This document shows, piece after piece, positions 1-7,464 of a stretch of DNA of 37,794 nt (position 1 is its first letter; every line of letters begins with the position of its first letter). This DNA is from Herbinix sp. (GTDB taxonomy: Bacteria; Bacillota; Clostridia; Lachnospirales; Lachnospiraceae), in the NCBI GenBank assembly GCA_028701595.1, contig JAQVQL010000002.1:1-37794 (forward strand). Direction: 5' to 3'. The translations under genes and the position numbers were made by a program. The notes beneath the pieces were generated by a model, which searched no databases, was not told the DNA's origin, and saw nothing but the letters and a program-made list of their open reading frames with translations.

Positions 1-175
1 ATAATACCTGTTCGTTTATTGAAAATCTATTTGAGGTATTAGTTATAATACCTCTGGAACCACATGTGATAGTTCCAGTTTTTTAGAATTTTCAGGGTTG
101 TTTTACTGTTCAATTATCAAGGTGCTAAATGTCTCTAACGCATTACTTTCAATGCTTGCTACGTTTTAACGTCAG
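1..175 (-). other. Probable rRNA operon leader (partial)
   Basis: This is the transcribed leader downstream of the 183-211 promoter. It contains CACCTTGATAATTGAACA (about 107-124), close to the CCTTGAAAACTGAAC-type element that precedes rRNA genes in many Clostridia. It also has two adjacent perfect hairpins: gaggtatt/aatacctc (33-54) and ctggaac/gttccag (54-78). No open frame of interest is present. The identification is by resemblance; the 16S gene would start beyond the left edge. Confidence 0.5.
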
Positions 176-182
176 CTTGACT

Positions 183-211
183 ATATTATCATGCATTAAA
201 AACTTTGTCAA
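183..211 (-). promoter_or_regulatory. Strong promoter reading left, probably rRNA operon
   Basis: On the minus strand there is a perfect -35 TTGACA (206-211), a 17-base spacer and a -10 TAATAT (183-188) preceded by TGA, an extended -10. The transcript would leave the window at base 1 without meeting a protein gene. The leader sequence suggests an rRNA operon, but the rRNA itself is not visible. Confidence 0.7.
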
Positions 212-280
212 CTACTTTTCAAATAAATTTTAAGTATTATGGAGCATTTTTCATTATTACATTTGATTTAAAAAGTAGAA

Positions 281-369
281 CGGAGAAAGAGGGATTTGAA
301 CCCTCGCGCCGCTATTAACGACCTACTCACTTTCCAGGCGAGCCCCTTCAGCCTCTTGGGTATTTCTCC
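281..369 (-). tRNA. tRNA-Ser (anticodon GGA)
   Basis: The 89-nt class II tRNA has acceptor arms GGAGAAA/TTTCTCC with G discriminator, a T arm with GGTTCAAATCC and an extra long variable arm typical of serine tRNAs. The anticodon loop CTGGAAA gives anticodon GGA, which reads UCC/UCU. No CCA is encoded: the discriminator is followed by TTCTAC. It lies downstream of tRNA-Ser(TGA) on the same strand, separated by a hairpin region. Confidence 0.95.
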
Positions 370-402
370 ACAGCGCCAAAATGTCCAAATTGTTCGAACA
401 AT

Positions 403-445
403 AAAACCACCATATTACGGTGGCAAAACCACCTGTATGGCGGTT
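403..445 (-). terminator. Tandem alternative hairpins between the two tRNA-Ser genes
   Basis: Read on the minus strand, AACCGCC..GGTGGTT (427-445) is followed by CCACC..GGTGG (407-423) and then TTTTATT. The middle GGTGG can also pair with the central CCACC, so two mutually exclusive folds exist. The second hairpin plus T-run resembles an intrinsic terminator for the TGA tRNA. It could instead be a processing site if both tRNAs are co-transcribed. Confidence 0.45.
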
Positions 446-455
446 TGATTTTTAG

Positions 456-542
456 CGGAGAGGGTGGGATTCGAACCCACGGTTCCTTGCGGAATCACTG
501 GTTTTCAAGACCAGCTCCTTACAGCCTCTCGGACACCTCTCC
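456..542 (-). tRNA. tRNA-Ser (anticodon TGA)
   Basis: The 87-nt class II tRNA has acceptor GGAGAGG/CCTCTCC with G discriminator, anticodon stem CTGGT/ACCAG and loop CTTGAAA giving anticodon TGA (reads UCA and other UCN codons). It has a long variable arm and a GGTTCGAATCC T loop. CCA is not encoded. Its own promoter lies at 558-586. Confidence 0.96.
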
Positions 543-557
543 AAACGTCGCTTAGCT

Positions 558-586
558 ATTGTATCATCACAGCTTTCTTGTGTCAA
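558..586 (-). promoter_or_regulatory. Promoter for tRNA-Ser(TGA)
   Basis: There is a perfect -35 TTGACA (581-586), a 17-base spacer and a -10 TACAAT (558-563) with an upstream TGA extension. The predicted start is about 10 bases before the tRNA 5' end at 542. Confidence 0.8.
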
Positions 587-663
587 GTGCTTTTCATTTA
601 TTCATTTTGGAATTGTTCTTTTATTCATTACAATTCAAAGAAAGTCGACACAAGTAACTACTT

Positions 664-1374
664 TCACTTATTCATTAATCTATCATTTATCCCTTTTGCG
701 ATAGTCATATCCTCAGGAGTAGTAATCTTTATATTATAGTAATCTCCCTTTACTATTTTTACAGGTTGATTAATATATCTTTCGTATACCATTGCATCAT
801 CTGTAACGGTCTTTCTATCTGACTCATCTCCTTCAAAGAGCAACTTATAAGCCTTTTTGATTGATGAATACATAAATGCCTGGGGTGTTTGAGCTAACCA
901 CATTAATTTTCTATCCGGAGTATCCTTAATCCATCCATCTATATCAACGGCCTTAATAGTATCCTTCACAGGGGCTGCTACTATACATGCTCCATGCTCC
1001 TTTACCTTATCAATTACTTCATTAATTAAATCAGAAGATACAAAAGGCCTGGCACCATCATGGATTAACACATAATCGGTATTATCTACGGCTAAAAGAG
1101 CACGATTCACAGAATCATATCTTTCCTCACCGCCTTCAATAACACTAATTACCTTCTTAAAGCCATAAGGGGTTATAATATTATCAGTGCAGTATTCAGT
1201 TTGCCCCTGGCTGCAAACAAGTATAATCTCATCTACAAGACTTTCTTCAAAGGCCTTTATAGAATAAAAAAGAATCGGCTTATCCTCCAGTGTAAGAAAC
1301 TGCTTTGCCACAGTAGCATTCATTCGTTTCCCTTGTCCAGCCGCTAATATAATTGCTGTAACCTTCTCCTTCAT
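664..1374 (-). CDS. ispD: 2-C-methyl-D-erythritol 4-phosphate cytidylyltransferase
   Basis: IspD transfers CMP from CTP to methylerythritol 4-phosphate in the non-mevalonate isoprenoid pathway, in the cytosol. The N-terminal AAGQGKRM motif is the nucleotide-binding signature of this cytidylyltransferase family. ADNTDYVLIHDGARPF-type and DDAMVYE segments also match, and the length (236 residues) is normal. The ORF track begins at a GTG (1386), but the SD-like GGTGGAG overlaps that start. The ATG at 1374 sits 6 bases after it and yields MKEKVTAIILAAG, which I prefer. It follows tsaD by about 40 bases and appears to be the last protein gene of the rnz-unknown-tsaD-ispD operon. No other MEP-pathway gene is in the window. 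Confidence 0.93.
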   Translation of the reverse strand: MKEKVTAIILAAGQGKRMNATVAKQFLTLEDKPILFYSIKAFEESLVDEIILVCSQGQTEYCTDNIITPYGFKKVISVIEGGEERYDSVNRALLAVDNTDYVLIHDGARPFVSSDLINEVIDKVKEHGACIVAAPVKDTIKAVDIDGWIKDTPDRKLMWLAQTPQAFMYSSIKKAYKLLFEGDESDRKTVTDDAMVYERYINQPVKIVKGDYYNIKITTPEDMTIAKGINDRLMNK

Positions 1375-1417
1375 ATTCATCTCCACCCTATATATCTTAA
1401 TACATGTTTTTTTATTT

Positions 1418-2443
1418 CTATCGTTCTCCTATTTTTAAGTTAGGAATTGCATTCAAATCAAGTCCGCTACTAATGCCTTTTATATATTCATAATAAGCAG
1501 AGGTTCCTATCATAGCAGCATTGTCAGTACAAAATATTGGTGAGGGATGATAAAATTCCAGCTCATTTTCCTTGCAAACTGTGTGCATAGCCTTTTGAAG
1601 TGATGAGTTCGCGGCCACTCCTCCCGCTATAGCAACCTTCTTCATATTATAATCCTTTGCTGCAAGCATAGTTCTACTAACCAGAACATCAACTACTGCT
1701 TCCTGAAATGACGCTGCCACATCAGCTCTGTTAATCTCTTCATGCTTCATCTCTAACGAATTAATATAGTTCAGTACCGCAGATTTCAAACCGCTAAAAC
1801 TAAAGTCATATGGTGCTCCATCTATATGGGCTCGTGGAAATTGAATTGCTTGCCCATTTCCCTCCTTAGATAGCCTATCAATCTTCGGACCTCCGGGATA
1901 TCCTAAGCCGATAGCTCTAGCCACTTTATCAAAAGCTTCTCCTGCCGCGTCATCTCTGGTTCTTCCTATAATTTCAAATTCACCATAATCATTAACAAGG
2001 ACAAGGTGAGTATGACCTCCTGATACTACTAAACATAGAAACGGAGGCTCAAGCTGCTTATTTTCTATATAATTAGCTGAAATATGACCTTCGATGTGGT
2101 GAACCCCAATCAAGGTTTTTTTCGCGGCAAAGCTTATAGCCTTAGCCTCTGCAACACCTACCAATAATGCTCCAACCAGACCGGGTCCGTAGGTAACTCC
2201 AATCGCATCTATATCCTTTAGGGAGATTTCGGCGACGCTCAATGCTTCTTCAATAACCTGGTTTATCTTCTCAATATGTTTTCTGGATGCAATCTCAGGG
2301 ACTACGCCTCCATAAACTTTATGAAGTTCTATCTGTGATGATATAATATTGGAACGAACCTCTCTGCCGTTTCTTACTACTGCTGCGGCTGTTTCATCAC
2401 AGGATGTCTCGATTGCTAATATATTAATGTCCTTTTGTAACAT
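1418..2443 (-). CDS. tsaD: tRNA N6-adenosine threonylcarbamoyltransferase
   Basis: TsaD transfers the threonylcarbamoyl group to A37 of ANN-decoding tRNAs (t6A), working with TsaB and TsaE. The 341-residue protein has the Kae1/TsaD family N-terminus ([15 protein letters not shown]). It has the metal-binding H-x-x-x-H pair at His116/His120 (HHIEGH) and the conserved [10 protein letters not shown] and [10 protein letters not shown] segments. Start ATG 2443 follows GAGGAAGCT. The partners tsaB and tsaE are 3-4 kb away in a separate operon, so the full TsaBDE set except TsaC (the threonylcarbamoyl-AMP synthase) is present here. The gene sits between a membrane-anchored unknown and ispD, 12 bases after the former. 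Confidence 0.97.
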   Translation of the reverse strand: MLQKDINILAIETSCDETAAAVVRNGREVRSNIISSQIELHKVYGGVVPEIASRKHIEKINQVIEEALSVAEISLKDIDAIGVTYGPGLVGALLVGVAEAKAISFAAKKTLIGVHHIEGHISANYIENKQLEPPFLCLVVSGGHTHLVLVNDYGEFEIIGRTRDDAAGEAFDKVARAIGLGYPGGPKIDRLSKEGNGQAIQFPRAHIDGAPYDFSFSGLKSAVLNYINSLEMKHEEINRADVAASFQEAVVDVLVSRTMLAAKDYNMKKVAIAGGVAANSSLQKAMHTVCKENELEFYHPSPIFCTDNAAMIGTSAYYEYIKGISSGLDLNAIPNLKIGER

Positions 2444-2455
2444 AGCTTCCTCTTT

Positions 2456-3037
2456 CTAATTCTGATTGTCAGTTACATATTCCCAACCAAGAATTTTCCA
2501 CTTATCGTCCTTATCCTTTCGCATGGTATAACGCCTTAGCTCCGATGTTTGTCCTTTCTGTGTAATAGTAAATGAAACAAACGCATTGGCGAATTTCTGA
2601 CCATCCTTTGTATAACTTTCTTCTTTCTCTTCATTAACCACAACATTATACTCTATCCTACGATCCAATTGATGCCATAAGGCAATATCTGAGTATAAAT
2701 CGGCTAAATATTGCTCTTCGGAATTAACAGCCAATAGCTCATCATCATATAGGTATCTTATCTTTAATGCTAATTCCTTTATTTCTTCATCTTCGACTCC
2801 AGAGTACAAAAGTCTTGTCATATCTCCGTGAAGCTTAGCCACATCTCTTGGCATTTCAGGATATTCTTTGTCTAGATCCATCTCTAGTAGCTGTTCAACC
2901 TCAGTTAATTTTTTTAAAGAGGCTTCTTTGAGATTTTCTGACTGCTTAGATTGAGTTACATAAACCAATACAAGTACAACTGCTGCAATTGAAATAACAG
3001 TAAAAATAGCTGACATAGGTTTTTTTGATTTTTTCAT
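2456..3037 (-). CDS. Membrane-anchored protein of unknown function
   Basis: I do not recognise a characterised family. The 193-residue protein has a basic N-terminus (MKKSKKPMS) followed by one hydrophobic segment (about residues 9-27). That suggests a single-pass anchor with the bulk outside. The rest is acidic and helical, then an apparent beta-rich C-terminal part (about 120-193) resembling small NTF2/Tim44-like extracytoplasmic domains; this resemblance is a guess. A good SD (AGGAGGTAGAGG then ATG) supports the start. It is placed tightly between rnz and tsaD (12 and 22 bases), so it is translated as part of that operon. Conservation in related Clostridia seems likely but cannot be shown here. 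Confidence 0.8.
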   Translation of the reverse strand: MKKSKKPMSAIFTVISIAAVVLVLVYVTQSKQSENLKEASLKKLTEVEQLLEMDLDKEYPEMPRDVAKLHGDMTRLLYSGVEDEEIKELALKIRYLYDDELLAVNSEEQYLADLYSDIALWHQLDRRIEYNVVVNEEKEESYTKDGQKFANAFVSFTITQKGQTSELRRYTMRKDKDDKWKILGWEYVTDNQN

Positions 3038-3059
3038 CCTCTACCTCCTGTCTATAAGT

Positions 3060-3974
3060 CTATTCATTCTTATCAAATTCCAAGGTGACAGTCTTTCTGT
3101 CCTTTCCCGCCTTTGTATTGGGAAATATACGCTTTGCTTCATTTATAAAATCCCCGGGTCGTGCTAAGGATGGGCTATAATGTGTTAGCCACATTTCCTT
3201 AACCTCTGCTTCCTTTGCTATCTTAGCTGCTTCGCGAAAAGTCATATGCTTATATTCCTTAGCCTTTTCATCCTTTTCTTTCTCGCCATACATTCCCTCG
3301 CATATAAACAAATCGGAATACATAGCATTATCTATAATAGCCTTTGTTGGTCTTGTATCTGTACAATATGTCAGCTTAATGCCTTTTCTTTCAGGACCAA
3401 GTACCATTTCAGGTGTATATAACTTTCCTTCTTCTTCTACAGTTTCTCCCTTTTGTAGTCGATTCCACAATTTCATAGGAACCTGGTTCTCCTCTGCCCT
3501 TTCGGCATAAAACCTACCCCCTCGCTTAATCAGAATGCTATACCCATAGCAAGGTATATTATGTCTGACATAAAATGCCCTAAGAGTATATCCGCAGACC
3601 TCAATTTCCTGCTCTGGTTCAGTCAATTCTATAAAATTAAGCTCAAATGGAAGCTCTGGTGCTATCACTCTTAAGGAATCCACAACCCTTTTTAACCCTT
3701 TTGGACCAATCATATATACAGGTTCTGTACGATCCGAATTGCCCATGGATAGCAAGAGTCCAGGAAGCCCACTTATATGATCACCATGAAAATGTGTAAT
3801 ACATATGACATCAATAGAATGAACACTCCAGCCTTTTTCTCTAATTGTTATTTGTGTTCCTTCGCCACAATCAATAAGCAAGCTCCTTCCGTTAAATCTA
3901 GTCATAAGAGCTGTTAACCATCTTCCTGGTAGAGGCATCATCCCGCCCGTTCCAAGTAAGCATACATCCAACAT
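3060..3974 (-). CDS. rnz: Ribonuclease Z (tRNA 3' processing)
   Basis: RNase Z is an endonuclease that cuts the 3' trailer of tRNA precursors lacking an encoded CCA, which fits the two CCA-less tRNA-Ser genes nearby. The metallo-beta-lactamase zinc motif HFHGDH is at residues 61-66 (His61, His63, Asp65, His66). Further histidines and aspartate appear in CTDTRP and in LTHYSPS near the C-terminus. At 304 residues it is the short bacterial (ElaC-type) form. It is the first gene of a minus-strand operon, with an extended -10 promoter (about 4030-4038) upstream. The SD is weak: AAAGG about 12 bases before ATG. Confidence 0.95.
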   Translation of the reverse strand: MLDVCLLGTGGMMPLPGRWLTALMTRFNGRSLLIDCGEGTQITIREKGWSVHSIDVICITHFHGDHISGLPGLLLSMGNSDRTEPVYMIGPKGLKRVVDSLRVIAPELPFELNFIELTEPEQEIEVCGYTLRAFYVRHNIPCYGYSILIKRGGRFYAERAEENQVPMKLWNRLQKGETVEEEGKLYTPEMVLGPERKGIKLTYCTDTRPTKAIIDNAMYSDLFICEGMYGEKEKDEKAKEYKHMTFREAAKIAKEAEVKEMWLTHYSPSLARPGDFINEAKRIFPNTKAGKDRKTVTLEFDKNE

Positions 3975-4029
3975 TATATTTTCTTACCTTTCCTAATGTC
4001 CATTACTTCTTTCTATATTATTTATCGAC

Positions 4030-4038
4030 ATTATACCA
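4030..4038 (-). promoter_or_regulatory. Extended -10 promoter of the rnz operon
   Basis: TGGTATAAT occurs on the minus strand with TATAAT at 4030-4035. No good -35 is present, which is common with an extended -10. The rest of 3975-4180 is AT-rich with nothing else recognisable. Confidence 0.5.
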
Positions 4039-4180
4039 TTTATATTAAAACAAATTCTACTATATATAATCTACTATAACAATAATATTTTGCCATGCCG
4101 TTATAAATTATATAAGCATAATAACATATTCTATTCCAATTTTCTATAATTTGTCCAGATGGACGTATTTCTTATACCAT

Positions 4181-4212
4181 TAAAAAGAAGGCCTTAGACA
4201 GCGCCCTCTTCC
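4181..4212 (-). terminator. Intrinsic terminator of the tsaE-tsaB-rimI operon
   Basis: On the minus strand the stem AAGAGGGC/GCCTTCTT (8 pairs including one G-U, 4185-4210) is followed by TTTAAT. It lies about 30 bases after the stop of the small four-cysteine gene. Confidence 0.75.
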
Positions 4213-4238
4213 TTTTCATTATTATCATAACCCTATTC

Positions 4239-4484
4239 TTACATTACTTCTATTTTGCTTATAACCTCCACTGGAATCTGAAAGCTATCCGTTATCCTCT
4301 TATAGCAATCCTCACACAAATTAAAGTGGTGAATCTGTGTATCCCAATCAGAAAAATATCCCCACTCTTTTTTTGCTTCAAAGGCATCCTCTCTTAATAT
4401 ACCATTCTCAACCTTTAATTGTTTCCCACATGAATTGCAGTACAAATGCATGTCCCCACTTTTTTTATCCACTGCTCTTTTCAC
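4239..4484 (-). CDS. Small protein with two CxxC knuckles, unknown function
   Basis: The 81-residue protein contains CNSC (about residues 16-19) and CEDC (about 57-60), spaced as in a four-cysteine zinc site. Between them is an aromatic-rich stretch (WGYFSDWDTQIHHF). It reads as an antiparallel zinc-ribbon or knuckle fold of unknown role. The GTG start at 4484 is well supported: AGGAGGG lies 7 bases upstream. It is the last gene of the tsaE-tsaB-rimI run, 85 bases after rimI, and is followed by a terminator. A stray TATAAT in the rimI-side gap could give it its own promoter. Confidence 0.8.
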   Translation of the reverse strand: MKRAVDKKSGDMHLYCNSCGKQLKVENGILREDAFEAKKEWGYFSDWDTQIHHFNLCEDCYKRITDSFQIPVEVISKIEVM

Positions 4485-4569
4485 GACTTATCCCTCCTGA
4501 TTTGATAAACGGAAGCTACCCGCTGCTAGTATCATTATAAGCCTTGCTATCGGTTTTTTACAGTGGGAA

Positions 4570-5010
4570 TTAATGTATTGGGTTTCTCCACATGATTATA
4601 GCGTTCTCAACAGGCTTTGTATAAAAATCTTTTCTAACCCCAGCCTCGGTAAATCCAAGCTTCTTATAGAGATTGATAGCTGCCACATTCGATTGCCTAA
4701 CCTCAAGAGTCAGAGAGCCGATACCCCTACCGACAGCCTGTATAATCAATTCCTTTAGCATCCTTATGCCTATTCCCTGTCGCAAATGGCTTGTTTTAAC
4801 TGCCACATTATAGATATAGCCTTCACCGGCAACACCCCAGTAGCCGCAATACCCAGCGACAATTCCATCCACAATCGCTACAAGGTAATGGTTACTTGGT
4901 TCTGCTATGGATTTAAGAAATGAAGTTTTGCTCCATGGGTCAGAAAAGGTATCCTTTTCAATTGCATATACCTCATCCACATCAGCTACTGTCATGTCCC
5001 GTATAAGCAT
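4570..5010 (-). CDS. rimI: Ribosomal protein alanine N-acetyltransferase RimI
   Basis: This GNAT-fold enzyme acetylates the N-terminal alanine of ribosomal protein S18 (or related proteins) using acetyl-CoA. The acetyl-CoA-binding motif RQGIG is at residues 77-81. The conserved DPWS near the N-terminus and the C-terminal NLYKKLGF(T)EAGVRKDFY pattern identify RimI among GNATs. Its length of 146 residues is normal. SD AAGGAG lies 7 bases before the ATG. Linkage tsaB-rimI is widespread in Firmicutes. Confidence 0.95.
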   Translation of the reverse strand: MLIRDMTVADVDEVYAIEKDTFSDPWSKTSFLKSIAEPSNHYLVAIVDGIVAGYCGYWGVAGEGYIYNVAVKTSHLRQGIGIRMLKELIIQAVGRGIGSLTLEVRQSNVAAINLYKKLGFTEAGVRKDFYTKPVENAIIMWRNPIH

Positions 5011-5064
5011 TATTTATCTCCTTAATCAGAAAGCTTCTACTTGTCCTAGCTCTTCTTGCTTATA

Positions 5065-5784
5065 TCACTTTCTGCCTTTTCTCGCCTTTTCTCGTTCGGC
5101 TCTCTCTCGTTCAGCCTGACTAACCCTTAGATATACTGGTTGATGCTCTGCGGCTGTCTCTACACGATTTTCCTTATAATACTCCAAGCCAAGGGCTGCA
5201 ACAGCTCCTGCCCTTTGTCTGTTCATATGCAAAGGAGCAAAGAAATACCCCACCTTAATGTTCTCTGATATCCTATCCCTGTGAATAGGCACCCCATCTC
5301 CCAGAAATATTACATCTTTTCCTATCGATTCAATCTCATCTATAATCTCATCTATCCCCACAGCCTTCTGTGGGGATATCACCACAAGCTTATCATTAAC
5401 AAATTCATACAGACCTGTATATACCTGATTTCTTCTGGCGTCCATAATAGGACAGATCAACTTGTTCGTGCCATACACATTATAAGCTAAGCTATCAACT
5501 GTAGGTACTGATATAATGGGTTTATCTAGAGCAAGTCCCAACCCCTTAGCAGTTGCGGAGCCTATCCTAAGTCCAGTAAATGATCCCGGGCCTGAGCTAA
5601 TTGCAATAGCATCTACTTCAGATAAATCCAGGTCCACAATACGAACTATTTCATCTAGCATAGGGAGTAAAGTCTGTGAGTGTGTCTTTTTAAAATTTAC
5701 TGTATATTCCGCCAATAAAGCATCCTCAGATGCAATAGCCACGGAAGCTACTAGCCCTGAGCTATCTAGTGCCAGTATTATCAT
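5065..5784 (-). CDS. tsaB: t6A tRNA modification protein TsaB
   Basis: TsaB is the catalytically inactive TsaD paralogue that forms a heterodimer with TsaD and recruits TsaE for t6A synthesis. The N-terminal actin-like strand MIILALDSSG and the segment SSGPGSFTGLRIG (about 63-75) are diagnostic. The zinc-ligand histidines of TsaD are absent, as expected. The C-terminus ends in an unusual highly charged tail of alternating Arg/Glu/Lys (AERERAEREKARKGRK), probably a short helix. SD GAAGGTG lies 7 bases before the ATG. It is 27 bases after tsaE and 54 bases before rimI. Confidence 0.96.
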   Translation of the reverse strand: MIILALDSSGLVASVAIASEDALLAEYTVNFKKTHSQTLLPMLDEIVRIVDLDLSEVDAIAISSGPGSFTGLRIGSATAKGLGLALDKPIISVPTVDSLAYNVYGTNKLICPIMDARRNQVYTGLYEFVNDKLVVISPQKAVGIDEIIDEIESIGKDVIFLGDGVPIHRDRISENIKVGYFFAPLHMNRQRAGAVAALGLEYYKENRVETAAEHQPVYLRVSQAERERAEREKARKGRK

Positions 5785-5811
5785 GATATATCACCTTCTT
5801 ATTATTAGTTT

Positions 5812-6234
5812 CTATATAATATTAATTTCTCGATAATCATATCCTTTGTCTAGGTTCTTCTGTATCTGAATGGTCGTCCTATTATTAGGAAGAATTTCAT
5901 CAACCAATTCTGCCCATTCAATCAGACAGACTCCATCTCCGTAGAAATATTCCTCATAGCCTATCTCCTCCATCTCCGAGACGTCCCCTATACGATAGAC
6001 ATCAAAGTGATAAAAGGGCATATTATTCCTAGCAATATATTCTTGAACTATGGTAAATGTGGGGCTGTTTACATGCTCATCCACTCCTAGGCCTTTTGCA
6101 AAGCCTTGTGTAAATACGGTCTTACCCACACCTAAATCACCATTTATACAATACACCTGACCCTTAGTGGCCTTACTACCCAGATCATAGCCAATCTCGT
6201 AGGTATCTTTGGCGCTAAAGCTTTCTATTATCAT
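5812..6234 (-). CDS. tsaE: t6A tRNA modification ATPase TsaE
   Basis: TsaE is the small P-loop ATPase that activates the TsaB-TsaD complex. The Walker A motif GDLGVGKT is at residues 32-39 and the family motif SPTFTIVQEY is at about 57-66. Later come FDVYRI and LIEWAE, the Walker B-like part. Its 140 residues match the family. It is the first gene of tsaE-tsaB-rimI-(4-Cys protein). An extended -10 promoter and a 5'-terminal hairpin lie upstream. Confidence 0.96.
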   Translation of the reverse strand: MIIESFSAKDTYEIGYDLGSKATKGQVYCINGDLGVGKTVFTQGFAKGLGVDEHVNSPTFTIVQEYIARNNMPFYHFDVYRIGDVSEMEEIGYEEYFYGDGVCLIEWAELVDEILPNNRTTIQIQKNLDKGYDYREINII

Positions 6235-6303
6235 TGTTCTTCCTCGTTCTGTAAAAACTAAAGTATGTTTTACTTTGACTTTTATAATGCGGATTAGTAG
6301 CTT

Positions 6304-6335
6304 GAAAACCTACGGTTTTCGTGTATATTATAGCA
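6304..6335 (-). promoter_or_regulatory. Promoter of tsaE operon with 5'-end hairpin
   Basis: On the minus strand an extended -10 TGCTATAAT (TATAAT at 6327-6332) has no clear -35; that position falls in the ribU terminator T-run. A perfect 7-bp hairpin GAAAACC-GTA-GGTTTTC (6304-6320) begins about where transcription should start and would cap the mRNA 5' end. Confidence 0.55.
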
Positions 6336-6341
6336 GATGAA

Positions 6342-6377
6342 TAAAAAAAAAGATAGGATTTCATAAATCCTATCTTT
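6342..6377 (-). terminator. Intrinsic terminator of ribU
   Basis: A perfect 13-bp inverted repeat AAAGATAGGATTT/AAATCCTATCTTT (6349-6377) is followed on the minus strand by nine T residues. It is 20 bases past the ribU stop. Confidence 0.93.
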
Positions 6378-6396
6378 AAAAACAACTTTATGTGTT

Positions 6397-7020
6397 TCAG
6401 CCTATTGATTTGATTAATCCACTGATCCTTTTATATATCAAGAGTGTTATTAGAGAAACTAATACTCCTTTAATCATATTAAAAGGTACTACCGCATAGA
6501 AAATAAATGTTGATATATTATTTATTGCGGGATTAACAGTGGTTCCCATTTTAACGAGGGCATCCATAGGCATATTGAAGAAATATGCATATATCGGTAG
6601 AAGCACGAACGCATTCATAAATGCTCCCAATACTACCATGAGCATTGTGCCTATCACCAAACCATTAATGGCAGATTTTAGTGTTTTGTTTTTATAGTAA
6701 ATAATTGATGCAGGCACCACAAATGAGCATCCGATAATAAAATTAGCTAGTTCACCGGTTCCTACTGTTTGTGTGCCGGTAGTAACCAGGTTTAAAAGTA
6801 TTTTTAAAAACTCAATAATTATTCCTGCAATAGGTCCTAATGCAAATGCCCCTATAAGCACCGGAACCTCACTAAAATCCAACTCATAGAATGGTGGTGC
6901 AAACCACAGTGGAATCTCAAACCACATTAATGGTACTGTAGCTGCTGCTAATATAGCCATAACGGCCATAGATTTGATTGAAAAAAGACTACTCGTTTTT
7001 TGATTGTTTAAACTTCTCAT
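6397..7020 (-). CDS. ribU: Riboflavin transporter RibU (ECF S component)
   Basis: RibU is the substrate-binding membrane subunit of an energy-coupling-factor importer for riboflavin. It depends on a shared EcfA-A'-T module that is not encoded in this window. The 207-residue protein has about five or six hydrophobic segments. It carries the family N-terminal pattern (IPLWFAPPFYELDFSEVPVL; the EIPL..LDFSDIP type) and GPIAGIIIEFLKILLNLV. Assignment is strongly supported by the FMN riboswitch directly upstream. An SD (AAAGGAG) lies 11 bases before ATG, somewhat far. The gene is a single cistron with its own promoter, riboswitch and terminator. Confidence 0.93.
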   Translation of the reverse strand: MRSLNNQKTSSLFSIKSMAVMAILAAATVPLMWFEIPLWFAPPFYELDFSEVPVLIGAFALGPIAGIIIEFLKILLNLVTTGTQTVGTGELANFIIGCSFVVPASIIYYKNKTLKSAINGLVIGTMLMVVLGAFMNAFVLLPIYAYFFNMPMDALVKMGTTVNPAINNISTFIFYAVVPFNMIKGVLVSLITLLIYKRISGLIKSIG

Positions 7021-7140
7021 AGTATTTAACTCTCCTTTTTTAAAGGAATAATCCCGGTTATAATAGATTGCTTAGCTCAATGCCCATCCTGCACGGAGTG
7101 TTTTTATTGTATAGGTAATTTTAGATAAATTTCCTATACA

Positions 7141-7170
7141 AATAAAAACCCCCGATATGGGTATCGGGGG
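7141..7170 (-). terminator. Riboswitch-controlled terminator
   Basis: A 9-bp perfect stem CCCCCGATA/TATCGGGGG with a 4-base loop is followed by TTTTTATT on the minus strand. It sits between the FMN aptamer and ribU, so it is the expression platform. FMN binding is expected to favour this terminator. Confidence 0.92.
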
Positions 7171-7194
7171 AATAAAGCTAAGTTTATACTATTA

Positions 7195-7323
7195 TTCTTC
7201 TCGCATCCAGACTTTACTGTCGGTTTTGGAATTTCACCAAATCAGTCATAGTGATTAATTAGTTGCATCATTATGAGTCGCGGACTATACCGCCGGTAGG
7301 GAATTTCACCCTGCCCCGAAGAT
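7195..7323 (-). promoter_or_regulatory. FMN riboswitch (RFN element)
   Basis: The minus strand carries the conserved RFN core: TCTTCGGGGCAGGGTGAAAT at the 5' end, then CCCTACCGGCGGTATAGTCC. Later come TGATTTGGTGAAATTCC and ACCGACAGTAAAGTCTGGAT, and the closing GAGAAGA pairs with TCTTC (P1). The element starts about 20 bases after the predicted transcription start and precedes an intrinsic terminator and ribU. Confidence 0.97.
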
Positions 7324-7349
7324 TTACCTTATTTAATTTTTATATTATT

Positions 7350-7378
7350 ATCATACCTCACTAATATTGCCTTGTCAA
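7350..7378 (-). promoter_or_regulatory. Promoter of the ribU riboswitch transcript
   Basis: There is a perfect -35 TTGACA (7373-7378), a 17-base spacer and a -10 TATGAT (7350-7355). The start point falls about 20 bases before the FMN aptamer. Confidence 0.85.
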
Positions 7379-7464
7379 TTATATAACATAACAAATACAA
7401 GGATGATTATCAAAAACTTCTATGCGATATGCATATAATATAGCTGACCTGACATTATAAGAGC

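Noticed and set aside
464-739. Plus-strand 91-residue ORF
   Set aside because: It runs through tRNA-Ser(TGA), its promoter and the 3' end of ispD; there is no SD.
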